In this document: in pieces, positions 1-9,746 of the stretch
How positions within the stretch are numbered: position 1 is the first letter of the stretch
Layout of the letters: each line of letters starts with the position of its first letter
Origin: Arenicola marina
Taxonomy: Eukaryota > Annelida > Polychaeta > Arenicolidae
Reading direction: 5' to 3'
Length of the DNA: 64,000 nucleotides
Assembly: GCA_964019135.1 (NCBI GenBank)
Contig: OZ025255.1
Location: 8,866,001-8,930,000 of the forward strand
Program-made: the position numbers and the translations under genes
Notes under the pieces: generated by a model
What the model saw: the letters and a program-made list of their open reading frames with translations, nothing else
What the model was told of the DNA's origin: nothing
Database searches by the model: none

Positions 1-325
1 GGCAGAGGGATGGCGTGGTAGCTGTATTATAAGACAGCGCAGTGCCTTACTGAGCAGAGAGATGACGTGGTAACTGTATTATAAGACAGTGCAGTGCCTT
101 ACTGAGCAGAGCGATGGCGTGGTAGCTGTATTATAAGACAGTGCAGTGCCTTAGTGGGCAGAGGGATGGCGTGGTAGCTGTATTATAAGATAGCGCAGTG
201 CCTTACTGAGCAGAGAGATGGCGTGGTAGCTGTATTATAAGACAATGCAGTGCTTTACTGAGAAGAGAGATGGCGTGGTAGGTGTATTATAAGACAGTGA
301 AGCAGCTTACTGAGCAGAGGAATGA
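1..325 (-). repeat. 52-bp minisatellite at nAChR splice donor
   Basis: Six copies or more of a 52-bp unit are seen, and the array continues past the window start. Read on the minus strand, each unit contains CTCTGCTCA followed by GTAAG. That is the last bases of the neighbouring receptor exon plus its splice donor. About 14 exonic bases match the real exon end at 12 positions. The intron side (CTGTCTTATAATACA) also repeats. The array therefore began by tandem duplication across the exon-intron border. Confidence 0.9.
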
Positions 326-665
326 ACTCCGAGGTCTCGGGCAGGTCCTCCCCCATACGCAGCAGGAAGACGGAGAAGGCGAGCAGCACGGTGATGCCCA
401 TGGTGATCTTCTCGCCGCTGTCCGGCGGCAGACAGAATACCAGCAGCGTCAGCGTCGACATCATTACGCAGGGGAAGATGACGTTGTACAGGTAGTAGAT
501 GGTGCGTCGCCGGATGTGGACCGTGAACGTCACATCCGGAAAGGGCTCGCGGCAGCAGGCGTAGTACACGACGTTACGCTCGATGCGAATCTCCACCAGT
601 TCCCACTCGCCGTTCTCGACGTAGTTGCTGAGGTCCACCTCCACCGTCCGGTTGGTCATGTCCAC
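311..665 (-). CDS. nAChR alpha-type subunit, exon with loop C, TM1 and TM2
   Basis: This internal exon belongs to a nicotinic acetylcholine receptor subunit, a Cys-loop ligand-gated cation channel of the plasma membrane. It starts at VDMTNRT after a TTCCTCCAG acceptor (phase 0) and ends after IPLL plus one base at a GTAAGC donor (phase 1). It encodes the last strands of the ligand-binding domain. Loop C is YYACC: the adjacent cysteines mark an alpha-type, agonist-binding subunit. TM1 follows (TIYYLYNVIFPCVMMS). Then comes GEK at the inner mouth and TM2 (MGITVLLAFSVFLL). The GEK glutamate is typical of cation-selective members. The segment after TM2 (ETSEFIPLL) matches the family. TM3, the intracellular loop and TM4 must lie to the left of the window. 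The donor is the seed of the 52-bp array. The family call is very sure; the subtype is open. Confidence 0.95.
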
Positions 666-691
666 CTGGAGGAAGAGGGTGAGGGTGATGA

Positions 692-1025
692 TGATGGATC
701 GGTTGTTTATTCAGGACGCTTCTGGTCATACGCCTCATTGGGAGAAGGATGCGAAGAGTGGAGCCATGTCCCCGGGTAACCCTCTACACTTTGCGTGATG
801 ATGTTGGATTACTGTTTCAGGCCAAATTTGTGCACACATGTGGTAAGATGTAAGACCTCAAGGCTAACGCTGGTCGATCCAAGGGGGTGGATCGTCAATT
901 TTGTACATTTCATACGCGAAATGAAAGGTAATGACATAAAATTTGGCGTCAGGTCGCCTTTTTATGCACATGGAGGCTTCGAACCCACGACCTGTTGATC
1001 TGCAGCTTAGTCTGCTGATACCAAT
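692..1025 (-). mobile_element. tRNA-derived SINE in the 733-bp intron
   Basis: On the minus strand a tRNA-like head carries a B box (GGTTCGAAGCC at about 974-984). A body follows, then a tail shared with two other copies here (tail near 690-770: GGCGTATGACCAGAAGCGTCC). The copies at 28.0 and 36.8 kb share this tail but have different heads. The body motif TGTGCACAAATTTGGCCT also resembles the element at 36.5 kb. It sits in the short intron 666-1398, which has nothing else recognisable. The copy is old and diverged; its exact ends are uncertain. Confidence 0.55.
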
Positions 1026-1398
1026 TGATGAAAACTTCACAATTTATTATTACTTTGTGATGTCTCTCTCCCCTCCTGGCTTGTAATGTGGGACACCCCA
1101 TATCTTCTTAGATCTCACCCTTCACCAAGCTGGAGTCCATGCCCGTGAAAGTCCTGAATTACGCCCATGGGAAATAAAGTGAGACAATGAAAGAGTAATT
1201 TGGTTAATATTATGTTAATAGCAATGATATTCCATTTTGACAACCGCATGTCTAACACAGTATTAAATCACCATAGACGGAAGCGGGGTGGGACAAAGGG
1301 AGGGCATAACTTGGGGTGGAGCGACTCCAATCCACCGTTTTATTACTACTAATTTACTCGTCAAAGCGGGGTGACAAAAGTCAGCATGTCTGCCTTAC
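1026..1398. other. Rest of the intron between the Cys-loop and loop-C exons
   Basis: This AT-rich intron sequence has no ORF or repeat of note. The donor of the Cys-loop exon (CAG then GTAAGG, read on the minus strand, at 1393-1398) is not repeated, unlike four other junctions of this gene. Confidence 0.7.
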
Positions 1399-1579
1399 CT
1401 GGAAGCCATCGTAGGTCCAGGATCCGAACTTGAGTTTGCAGAACTGCTCGTCGAAGGGGAAGTAGGTGACATCGACCTTGCAGGTGGAGAGGAGCTTGGT
1501 GGGGACGGGCCAGAAGACCTCGCCCTCGTGGGTGATCATGGCATTGGCCGGCATCATGCCGTCAGTGTACTCAGCCGCA
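1399..1579 (-). CDS. nAChR subunit, exon with Cys-loop and loop B
   Basis: This 181-bp exon begins with one base that completes the Asn codon split by the previous exon (AA then T), so the joined protein reads [13 protein letters not shown]. It contains the family-defining Cys-loop, two cysteines 13 residues apart around [12 protein letters not shown]. The agonist-binding loop B follows (GSWTYDGFQ). It ends at phase 0 with a CAG/GTAAGG donor, and joins to VDMTNRT in the next exon as the family requires. The acceptor is TTTCTGTCCCCAG. A 27-bp array repeats outward from exactly that acceptor. The family call is secure. Confidence 0.95.
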
Positions 1580-2530
1580 CTGGGGACAGAAACCATGGAT
1601 ACGGTACTGGGGACAGAAACCATGGATACGGTATTGGGGCAGAAACTAGGGATACGGTACTGGGGACAGAAACCATGGATACGGTACTGGGGACAGAAAC
1701 CATGGATACGGTATTGGGGCAGAAACTAGGGATACGGTACTGGGGACAGAAACCATGGATACGGTACTGGGGACAGAAACCATGGATACGGTACTGGGGA
1801 CAGAAACCAGGGATACGGCATTAGGGACAGAAACCATGGATACGGTATTAGGGCAGAAACTAGGGATACGGTACTGGGGACAGAAACCAGGGATACGGTA
1901 CTGGGGCAGAAATCATGGATACGGTACTGGTGACAGGAACCATGGATACGGTACTGGGACAGTCACCATGGATACGGTACTGGGGATAGAAACCAGGGAT
2001 ACGGTACTGGGACAGAAACCAGGGATACGGTACTGGTGACAGGAACCATGGATACGGTACTGGGACAGTCACCATGGATACGGTACTGGGGACAGAAACC
2101 AGGGATACGGTACTGGGACAGAAACCAGGGATACGGTACTGGTGACAGGAACCATGAATACGGTACTGGGGACAGAAACCAGGGATACGGTACTGGGGAC
2201 AGAAACCAGGGATACCGTACTGGGACAGAAACCATGGATACGGTATTGGGGACAGAAACCATGGATACTGTACTGGGGAAAGAAACCATGGGTACGGTAC
2301 AGGGGACAGAAACCATGGAAACGATACTGGGGAACTTTGGTTACGATACTGGGGACAGAAACCATGGGTACGGTACTGGGGAAAGAAACCAGGGATACGG
2401 TACTAGTACAGAAACCAGGGATACGGTACTGGGGCAGGAATCATGGGTACGGTACTGGGGACAGAAACCATGGATACGGTACAGGGGACAGAAACCATGG
2501 GTACTGTACTGGGGAAAGAAACCAGGGATA
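1580..2530 (-). repeat. 27-bp minisatellite carrying a splice acceptor in every unit
   Basis: About 35 copies of a 26-27-bp unit start directly at the acceptor of the Cys-loop exon. On the minus strand each unit reads through TTTCTGTCCCCAG then T, a pyrimidine tract plus AG identical to the working acceptor. Units vary at a few positions (GGGGACAG or GGGGCAG on the plus strand) and decay toward 2530. Because 27 is divisible by three, extra units would add nine residues in frame (TVSMVSVPS) if an upstream copy were used. Confidence 0.9.
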
Positions 2531-3595
2531 ATACAAGCAGTGGATAATGTATCGGGGATTGAGACAATGGACACTAAAGCGACAAGAGACGGTAAAATTA
2601 CCTGCACCGGGCAGGACGGAAACAGCCTTATCTCCTTCCATTGAACCTCCAATTGTCTCAGTTCGGAAAAGCAGTTTATCAAAGACAAGTATAAGGCAAG
2701 GGCTGCCAAAGATCCTATGATTATAGAAAGCCGGCCTTCCAAAGCCCCTTTTGATGAAGTGCGCCTTGACTGTTTTTCATTTTTCGTCATAAATATATCG
2801 TTGCCATGCCATGGGGGAGGACTTAGTCATTGTGATATAATCCTGGGTAGATTACCATTTGGCATGACGAGGGTGACAAATCCTCATGGGAGGAAACTAC
2901 GAAGGGGTGAGATGAGAGAAAATGAACTCAATCAGGTACTTTAGAATATAATGTGGAGATCCCAGATGTGGGTCCTGGCGAGGGAGGGGGTGGAGTGGAC
3001 TACTTGTGTAGCGGTAGGCCTCTCGGGTTACTAGCGGTCAGCCCGCCCCATAGAGCACGTGCGGCAGGAACGCGACAATAAGTTTTAAGTGTAAAGATGA
3101 GTGGGCAGAGTAGGACTATTTGCCCTAGGGTTATATTTTTTAAATCTAAGATGGCGCTCAAGAGAATATATGGCTAACATATAGATAGGCATGAATGCAA
3201 TGACATAAAGTCATCAAAAAATAAACATATATTCACTATAGTTGTCTTAAAATTGTTTTTTTACTTGGTGTATATTTCCCATTTGGTTCACAATTGACTC
3301 ACATTAACAATAATATGACACATTTTACTCTATGAACAAAAACAATGTAACAATTTAGAGCCATCATGGTGAGTGTAGTTTTTGAAGGGGTGTATATATG
3401 CAATATTATAGCCATATATATATATATACATCCATTAACTTCACTCAGTGAGGAAAGGGTTCCCTGAAGACATCAGTAGTCTGGATCACAAAATCGTTAT
3501 TCGACCAGTGGAGTGCAAGTTGCAACAGGCGCTCGATTGTACCCCGATTACCCTCAATATTGCTGAGATGACCTTGACGAAGGAGGATCAAGGAC
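2531..3595. other. Intron sequence without recognised features
   Basis: This is part of the 20.3-kb receptor intron. It has mixed composition, becoming AT-rich from about 3100, with a short TA microsatellite near 3413-3430. I see no gene. Confidence 0.6.
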
Positions 3596-4020
3596 ATGCG
3601 GCGCACTGATGTGGGGTGAAGGGTGGGGTTGTGGTGGGGGGTTAGAGATGAGGATGGCGGTGTGGGGGGAAGGGTGGGGTGGCGGTGTGGGGGTGAAGGG
3701 TGGGAGTGTGGTGGGGAGTTCGAGGTGGGGGGGGATGGTAGAGGGTGAAGGCTGGGGGTGGTGAGGGTGAAGGGTGGGGGTGGCGGAGTGGGGGTGAAGG
3801 GTGGGGTGGCGGTGTGGGGGTGAAGGGTGGGAGTGTGGTGGGGGGTTCGAGGTGGGGGGGGGAGTGGTAGAGGGTGAAGGCTGGGGGTGGTGAGAGTGAA
3901 GGGTGGGGGTGGCGGAGTGGGGGTGAAGGGTGGGGTGGCGGTGTGGGGGTGAAGGGTGGGGTTGTGGTGGAGTGAAAGGCGTGGGGTGAGTCGGAGGTTG
4001 GGGGATGGGGGTGAAAGCGG
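3596..4020. repeat. G-rich minisatellite with a ~127-bp higher-order period
   Basis: Short GGGTGAAGGGTGGGG-like units recur. A longer block holding GTTCGAGGTGG is repeated about 127 bp apart (near 3720 and 3846). The strand asymmetry is strong (G-rich plus strand). No splice junction is involved. Confidence 0.75.
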
Positions 4021-4805
4021 AGCAGGCTGAGTAGAGGTTAGGAGAAGGGGGTGAGGGGTGGCTGCAGAGGATTGGTGTTCAGGACAGGATGGGGCCGGTG
4101 AATTATCTCGGTCGAATGGACTAATCCAACAAGGGACACTTAATCCCCCCCCCCCGTGGCCTTTGCATGGGTGAAGCGGGGCCCCGGCGCCTGTGCCGGT
4201 GTCTGTGCCTGTGCCGGCGCGGTCTGCGGTACTCAAGCGACCATAAGGCCTGGGGAATGGCCCTCCTGGACGGCCGCTCGAGTCAATCGTTTCCGACAAG
4301 GAGTGCCGAGGTCGGGACGCCACCAGGGGTCGCTGTTCCCGGGTCGGGCACCCCGCAGCGACACCTTAAGGGAGACATAGATGGCGGGGTTCGCCGCCAA
4401 ATGGCCCTCTCCCCGAGGGGTGATGCGTAGCGCTTCCCCCGCTCGCTTCCCCCGAGTTCGGGAAGGGTGGAGCGGGGGTTTTTACCGTGCCGTCATAAAT
4501 CAAACAAAGTGGGGCATCTGCGGCGGGGGAGCGCTGATGGTATGTATACGAGAGCCGGCGGACGGTCGGAGAATAAGCGCAAGATGGGCGATGTTCATGC
4601 AAGAGTCAGGCTATACTTGGGAGGAACAACGAAGGCGGGTGGAACGGGAGGCAGACAGCGAGAGAGACGGCGTTGTTAACGACCCCCCCCCCACCCACCC
4701 ACCCCAACCCCCCTTCTCACTTCCCCTACACCCACCCTGCCCCATATAATAGAGGCGAGTGAACCAGACAGCGAGATACACGAAAGAATGAAGTGAAAGA
4801 TATAG
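4021..4805. other. GC-rich intron sequence
   Basis: GC-rich DNA with long C runs (4146-4156, 4682-4712). The open frames here lack any recognisable domain and fit chance in GC-rich DNA. Confidence 0.5.
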
Positions 4806-5740
4806 GTTTGTGGGTTGGAGGTGACTGTGGGGTGGAAGCCTCTGTGGGGTGGAGTGACTGTGGGGTGGAAGCCTCTGTGGGGTGGAGTGTCTGTGGGGTG
4901 GAAGCCTCTGTGGGTTGGAGTGTCTGTGGGGTGGAAGCCTCTGTGGGGTGGAGGTGTCTGTGGGGTGGAAGCCTCTGTGGGTTGGAGGTGTCTGTGGGGT
5001 GGAAGCCTCTGTGGGGTGGAGGTGTCTGTGGGGTGGAAGCCTCTGTGGGGTGGAGGTGTCTGTGGGGTGGAATCCTCTGTGGGGTGGAGGTGTCTGTGGG
5101 GTGGAAGCCTCTGTGGGGTGGAGGTGTCTGTGGGGTGGAAGCCTCTGTGGGGTGGAGGCCTCTGTGGGGTGGAGGTGTCTGTGGGGTGGAGGTGTCTGTG
5201 GGGTGGAAGCCTCTGTGGGGTAGAGGTGTCTGTGGGGTGGAATCCTCTGTGGGGTGGAGGTTTCTGTGGGGTGGAGGTGTCTGTGGGGTGGAAGCCTCTG
5301 TGGGGTGGAGGTGTCTGTGGGGTGGAAGCCTCTGTGGGGTGGAGGTGTCTGTGGGGTGGAATCCTCTGTGGGGTGGAGGTGTCTGTGGGGTGGAGGTGTC
5401 TGTGGGGTGGAAGCCTCTGTGGGTTAGAGGTGTCTGTGGGGTGGAAGCCTCTGTGGGGTGGAAGCCTCTGTGGGGTGGAGGTGTCTGTGGGGTGGAAGGC
5501 TATGTGGGGTGGAGTGTCTGTGGGGTGGAAGGCTCTGTGGGGTGGAGGTGTCTGTGGGGTGGAATGCTCTGTGGGGTGGAGTGTCTGGGGTGGAAGCTTC
5601 TTTGGGATGGCGGTGTCTGTAGGGTGGAAGCCTCTGTGGGGTGGAGGTGTCTGTGGGGTGGAAGCCTCTGTGGGGTGGAAGGCTCTGTGAGGGGGAAGCC
5701 TCTGTGGGGTGGAATTCTATGAGGTGGAGGTTCCTCTGTA
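4806..5740. repeat. 17/34-bp minisatellite in the receptor intron
   Basis: A 17-bp core ending CTGTGGGGTGGA alternates between two forms (GCCT and GTGT before CTGTGG), giving a 34-bp dimer repeated for about 0.93 kb. The edges decay at both ends. The long frames rich in CGVEASVGW are a by-product of the repeat. Confidence 0.9.
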
Positions 5741-6092
5741 CTGTGGAGGATTTTAATGAAGCAGAGTGACATATGGTCGCGAGATACGGGCAATGGGATC
5801 GGGTACCTTGACTCCCAATAACACTGCTTACAATTGCTGGACGACGCGTTATGGCCATGTAATGCCCCCCTCGAGGGGCAGTTACCCTTCCCCCCCATGG
5901 TCCAGTATCTCATCCCCATGCGAGGTAGCCTATCACAATGTGCTGCCTCCAGCAGCACACTGACAGGCCGCCATGGGGGTATATTTGTCTCCTATATTGC
6001 AACTAAATATACAGATTAAGAGTCAGGGTAATGAAAACGACGACTCGGTTGTCGAGGTCAAGGCCGTAGGTGTTAAGGTCAAGGATGTTAGC
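5741..6092. other. Left flank of the TIR element
   Basis: Mostly unremarkable intron. The last ~55 bases (about 6038-6092) contain two or three diverged copies of a GTCGAGGTCAAGG unit. This unit also lies on the far side of the TIR element, so the element probably landed inside that small array. Confidence 0.6.
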
Positions 6093-6556
6093 GGAGCAGA
6101 TAAGTGAAAAAAATCGTTCAATTTGTGAGACAAGCACCAAATTTGGCATGGACGTTCCCCTGGGTCTAGTTTTAAAAAAAAGCCCGTTAGCCACTTAAAA
6201 ATTCAAAATGGCGGCCATTTTTCAAGATGGCCGCCATTTTCGCCATAAAAATACGGTTTTCGCCGTTAAAATTGACTGAGTAGTCCGACTTTAATGATTT
6301 TGATGTCCATTTATATGTTTTAGACCACGCCAAAACCGAACTTGCAGATCTTAAGATCAAAATGGCTGCCATTTTTCAAGATGGCCGCCATTTTCACCAT
6401 AAAAATACGGTTTTTGCCGTTAAAGTTGACTGAGTAGTCCGACTTTAATGATTTTGATGTCGATTTATATATTTTAGACCACACCAAAACCGAATTTGCA
6501 GATCTTAAAATCAAAATGGCTGCCATTTTTCAAGATGGCCACCAATTTCAGTATAA
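6093..6556 (+). repeat. Left terminal inverted repeat
   Basis: Three successive 154-bp subrepeats start at about 6205, 6359 and 6513. Each has AAAATGG(C/T)(G/T)GCC followed by its own near-palindrome (GATGGCCGCCATTTT). The arm matches the right end in inverse orientation over its whole length. Confidence 0.85.
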
Positions 6557-6559
6557 CAA

Positions 6560-7198
6560 ATGATTTTTGACGTTAAAGTATATTCTGCCAAGTACAAATG
6601 GACAGATGTTGTGTTTCATCTCTACCGGTCATCCCGTCTGAAGGCTGACACAAGGGCAAATCGGAGTGTGGGTGCCAGACGCAGGGTGACAGACAAAAGA
6701 AAACTTCCCCCAAACTGGCGAATCTTCTTGAGTGACAACAACAAGACCGAGATCTTCAACTTCCTGGCGGACAAAATTGTTAAGATGTGCACTCTTAACA
6801 CAGTGATCGTCACCAAGGAAGAAACCGATGTGAGCAATCAAACAGTCAGTCTGGCTGGCATGAGTCCTTGTAACCACGAAGAAGCGGATACGCGGATCTT
6901 TGTGCATGCCAAACACGCTGCATCAGAGGGTAACAACGTTATCACGATCAAAGCAAATGACACAGATGTTCTAGTCATAGCAGTCAGTGTCCTGTCAGCC
7001 TTGCAGGACATTACTCTGGAGAAGCTGTGGATTGCGTTTGGTCAAGGAGAGAACCTGCGGTGGATTCCCATTCATGATCTCACTCCCTCCGTTAGACCAG
7101 AGAAGACCAAGGGCATTCTCTTCTTTCATGCCTTCACTGGTTGTGATGTTGTGTCGGTCTTTCGTGGAAAAGGGAAGAAGACTGCATGGCAAACCTGA
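6560..7198 (+). pseudogene. Broken PIN/FEN-like nuclease-type ORF of a mobile element
   Basis: This 212-residue frame resembles a protein family that I recall (from memory) being common in cnidarian, lancelet and other invertebrate predictions. An N-terminal part has RRRVTDKRKLPPNW. EEADTRIFVHAKHAASEG then DTDVLVIAV resemble the acidic XPG-I motif of flap endonucleases. GCDVVSVFRGKGKKTAW resembles the FEN-type helix-hairpin segment. Downstream to about 7660 the family's C-terminal part, including a Cys-rich cluster, is still recognisable but in other frames. At least three breaks are present, so it is not expressed as an intact protein. The enzymatic role is inferred from motif likeness only. 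Confidence 0.65.
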
Positions 7199-7856
7199 GA
7201 TGTATACCATGAAGCTTCTGAGGTCTTCAGAAAACTTCAAAAAGACCTGAAGGTTCTCGAGAAGTTTGTAATCACACTGTATGACAGGTCCAGTGCAGCT
7301 ACAGGAGTTGATGAGTTGATGAAGACTTGACATGTTTGCGCGAAAGCAGAGACCTTACGACGCCATTCCGCCAAATCGAGCAGCCCTCTTTGAGCAAGCC
7401 AAGCGGTCCGCCTACCAGGCAGGGTGCATATGGGGCCAGGCAACAGCGTGCGAGATTGATACACGAAGTCCTGCTGACTAGGGATGGACGAAACGAGGTG
7501 GAACGTGGCAGATGTTCTGGACGACGCTTCCACCAATTGCACAGAGTTGCCAACAGCTGACAAAGTGTGGTTGCAAAACAGAATGCTGTAGCAGGTGCAA
7601 GTGCTATCGTTTTGGTTTGCCCTGCACAGCTTTGTGCAGTTGCAGATGTGAGAACTAGCCTGCATTTTGGCATTCTGTTAGCGCGAAAACATGGACACGG
7701 TTTTTGTGCAAATCAAGGGCACTTTATTCTGCAAATTGTGCAGGACATTATTTTTGTACACTTTGGTTGAAACTGGTATTCATCTTGTAATATTGTATGA
7801 CTCTATATATGTACTTTTTGGAAATAAACGATATTGAAATGGTGTAACAGTTCTCT

Positions 7857-8288
7857 GATGATTTTAAGATCTGCTAATTCGGTTTTGGCGTGGTCTAAAA
7901 CATATAAATTGACATCAAAATAATTCAAGTCGGACTACTCAGTCAACTTTAATGGCGAACATCGTATTTTTATGGTGAAATTGGCGGCCATCTTGAAAAA
8001 TGGTAGCCATTTTGATTTTATGATCTGTAAATTAGGTTTTAGCGTGGTCTTAAACATAAAAATGTACATCAAAATCATTAAAGTCGGAATACTCGGTCAA
8101 CTTTAACGGCGAAAATCGTATTTTTATGATGAAAATGGCGGCCATCTTGAAAAATGGCCGCCATTTTGGATTTTTAAGTGGCTAACGGGCTTTTTTGGAA
8201 AACTAGTCCCAGGGGAACGTCTATGCCAAATTTGATGCTTGTCTCACAATGTGAACGATTCCGCTAAAAAAACACCCTTATCTGCTCC
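7857..8288 (-). repeat. Right terminal inverted repeat
   Basis: This is the inverse counterpart of 6093-6556, with the same AAAATGGC-type subrepeats in reverse orientation and the same outer segment (GGAACGTCTATGCCAAATTT here, its near-complement at about 6131-6152). The arms differ by scattered substitutions, so insertion is not recent. Confidence 0.85.
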
Positions 8289-8359
8289 ACTATGTATAGA
8301 TTTCATGATGAAGGCTGTTAACGTCGAGATGTAAGTTGCATGTTGTGGAAGCCGAGGCT

Positions 8360-8486
8360 CAGGCTGTCGAGGTCAAGGTTGTTGATGTCGAGGTCAAGGT
8401 TGTAGATGTCGAAGTCAAGGTTGTAGATGTCGAGGTCAAGGCTTCAGATGTCGATGTCAAGGTTGTAGATGTCGAGGTCAAGGTGA
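8360..8486. repeat. 21-bp minisatellite interrupted by the TIR element
   Basis: Six or so units of GTTGTAGATGTCGAGGTCAAG, including a few diverged ones. Related units occur just left of the TIR element (about 6038-6092), so the element probably split an older array. Confidence 0.8.
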
Positions 8487-9746
8487 AAATTCGCGGTTAA
8501 GACAGAATGCCAAAGGTTAGCAAAGATAATGGAATAAATGACTGAACAGATTTAAATGTAGTCCATATCAGACTTAATTGCAATCTTTGGCTCATCTTTG
8601 GTTTAATTGACCCGATAGGGCATATTCTGGATCCCCAGCAGACAATGTCCCAGGTTCCTTGGTCCATTCTAGCCCTTGTGTGCGCAAATGCGGCATAAAA
8701 CGCCAACTCATTTCGTTCCATTCCTTCCTGACCCCAGGACCCAATAGCTCCAATGTCGTGTTCCTTTCTGCTGGCAAAGGTGACATGTAAAGAGAGACGT
8801 CTTCACGCGTCCGGGGTGGCCACGGTCGTCAAGTGGCGAGGTATCACATTGAGGCCCGTATGTTATATTACAGGGCCTCCAATGGCCAGGTGTGGGTGTA
8901 GGGGTGTGTGGGCGGATGTGGGTGTGTGTGGTGTAGTGGAGCGGATAGGGATCAGGGGTGTGTGCGTGGCGGGGGGAGGGAGGGCATTTTACCGATTCCC
9001 CGCGAAATTTTTCCTCAATAACGAAACATAAAAGAGTCTCCGCTATGATGATTACGGACGTTTTTTTCAGCTGAGGATGTCTACAAAGAGAAGAAATTAC
9101 TCAGTGGGCAAGGCGGGTGTCAGCCCCATCAAACGACAGTGATGTATGGCCGGGCCGGGTATAATGCCCCCTGGCCCCGCAACGCCCACCAGCGCCATCA
9201 CCCCTCTCCCCTCACCCCACAGGAACCCCGCCGCCCCGTGGATAGGACGTCCCGGCGCACTCTTCTTGCCCAAATCCCCCTCCTTCAAACCCAGCGCCCC
9301 CCCCCCCCCCGTCATCCCCCAGGCGGCGCTGCGGGAGATAATCCGAAGAAAAACGCGCTGTCATATGCTGTCATCGTGTCGACAGCGATCATGCGTTAGG
9401 AGTCGTCTTGCCGGTGCGTGTGAGTGGTCAGGCTTTGAGTGGGTGTCGGTGGAGGGGAGGGGGGGGGGGGGTGTGGGAGGGAGTGGGGGGCGGGCGGAGC
9501 TGGCTATCCATCATTTTGACAGGTGTGGCTCTGTGGCGAGAAGGGCGGGTTGCGGGGGTGGGAGTGCATGGGGTAGGGAGATTGAGGTCGGGTAAGGAGG
9601 GGTGGGGGTGAGAGGGAGAAGGGGGGGCTGGAGGAGGGGAAGACCCAGGGGAAGGATGGGGAGACCCAGCGGGAGGATGGGGGAGAGCGGTTATATAGGT
9701 AGAAACTATGAGTGGATGGAGAAGACAGGTATTACGATTTAAAATG
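8487..9746. other. Intron sequence, partly low complexity
   Basis: No gene was recognised. 8885-8970 is GT-rich, 9160-9320 is C-rich, and 9430-9690 is a G-rich purine tract with long G runs. Confidence 0.6.

Larger units (their letters stand above)
6093..8288 (+). mobile_element. DNA transposon-like element with long subrepeated TIRs
   Basis: The element is bounded by inverted GGAGCAGATAAG at 6093 and its complement at 8277-8288. The terminal inverted repeats are about 430-460 bp each. Each arm is itself made of 154-bp direct subrepeats built around AAAATGGCGGCCATTTTT. Between them lies a broken ORF for a PIN/FEN-like nuclease-type protein. I found no transposase motif, so the element may be non-autonomous, or the ORF may define its own class. 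No clear target-site duplication is visible. It lies in the receptor intron on the opposite strand. Confidence 0.75.
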
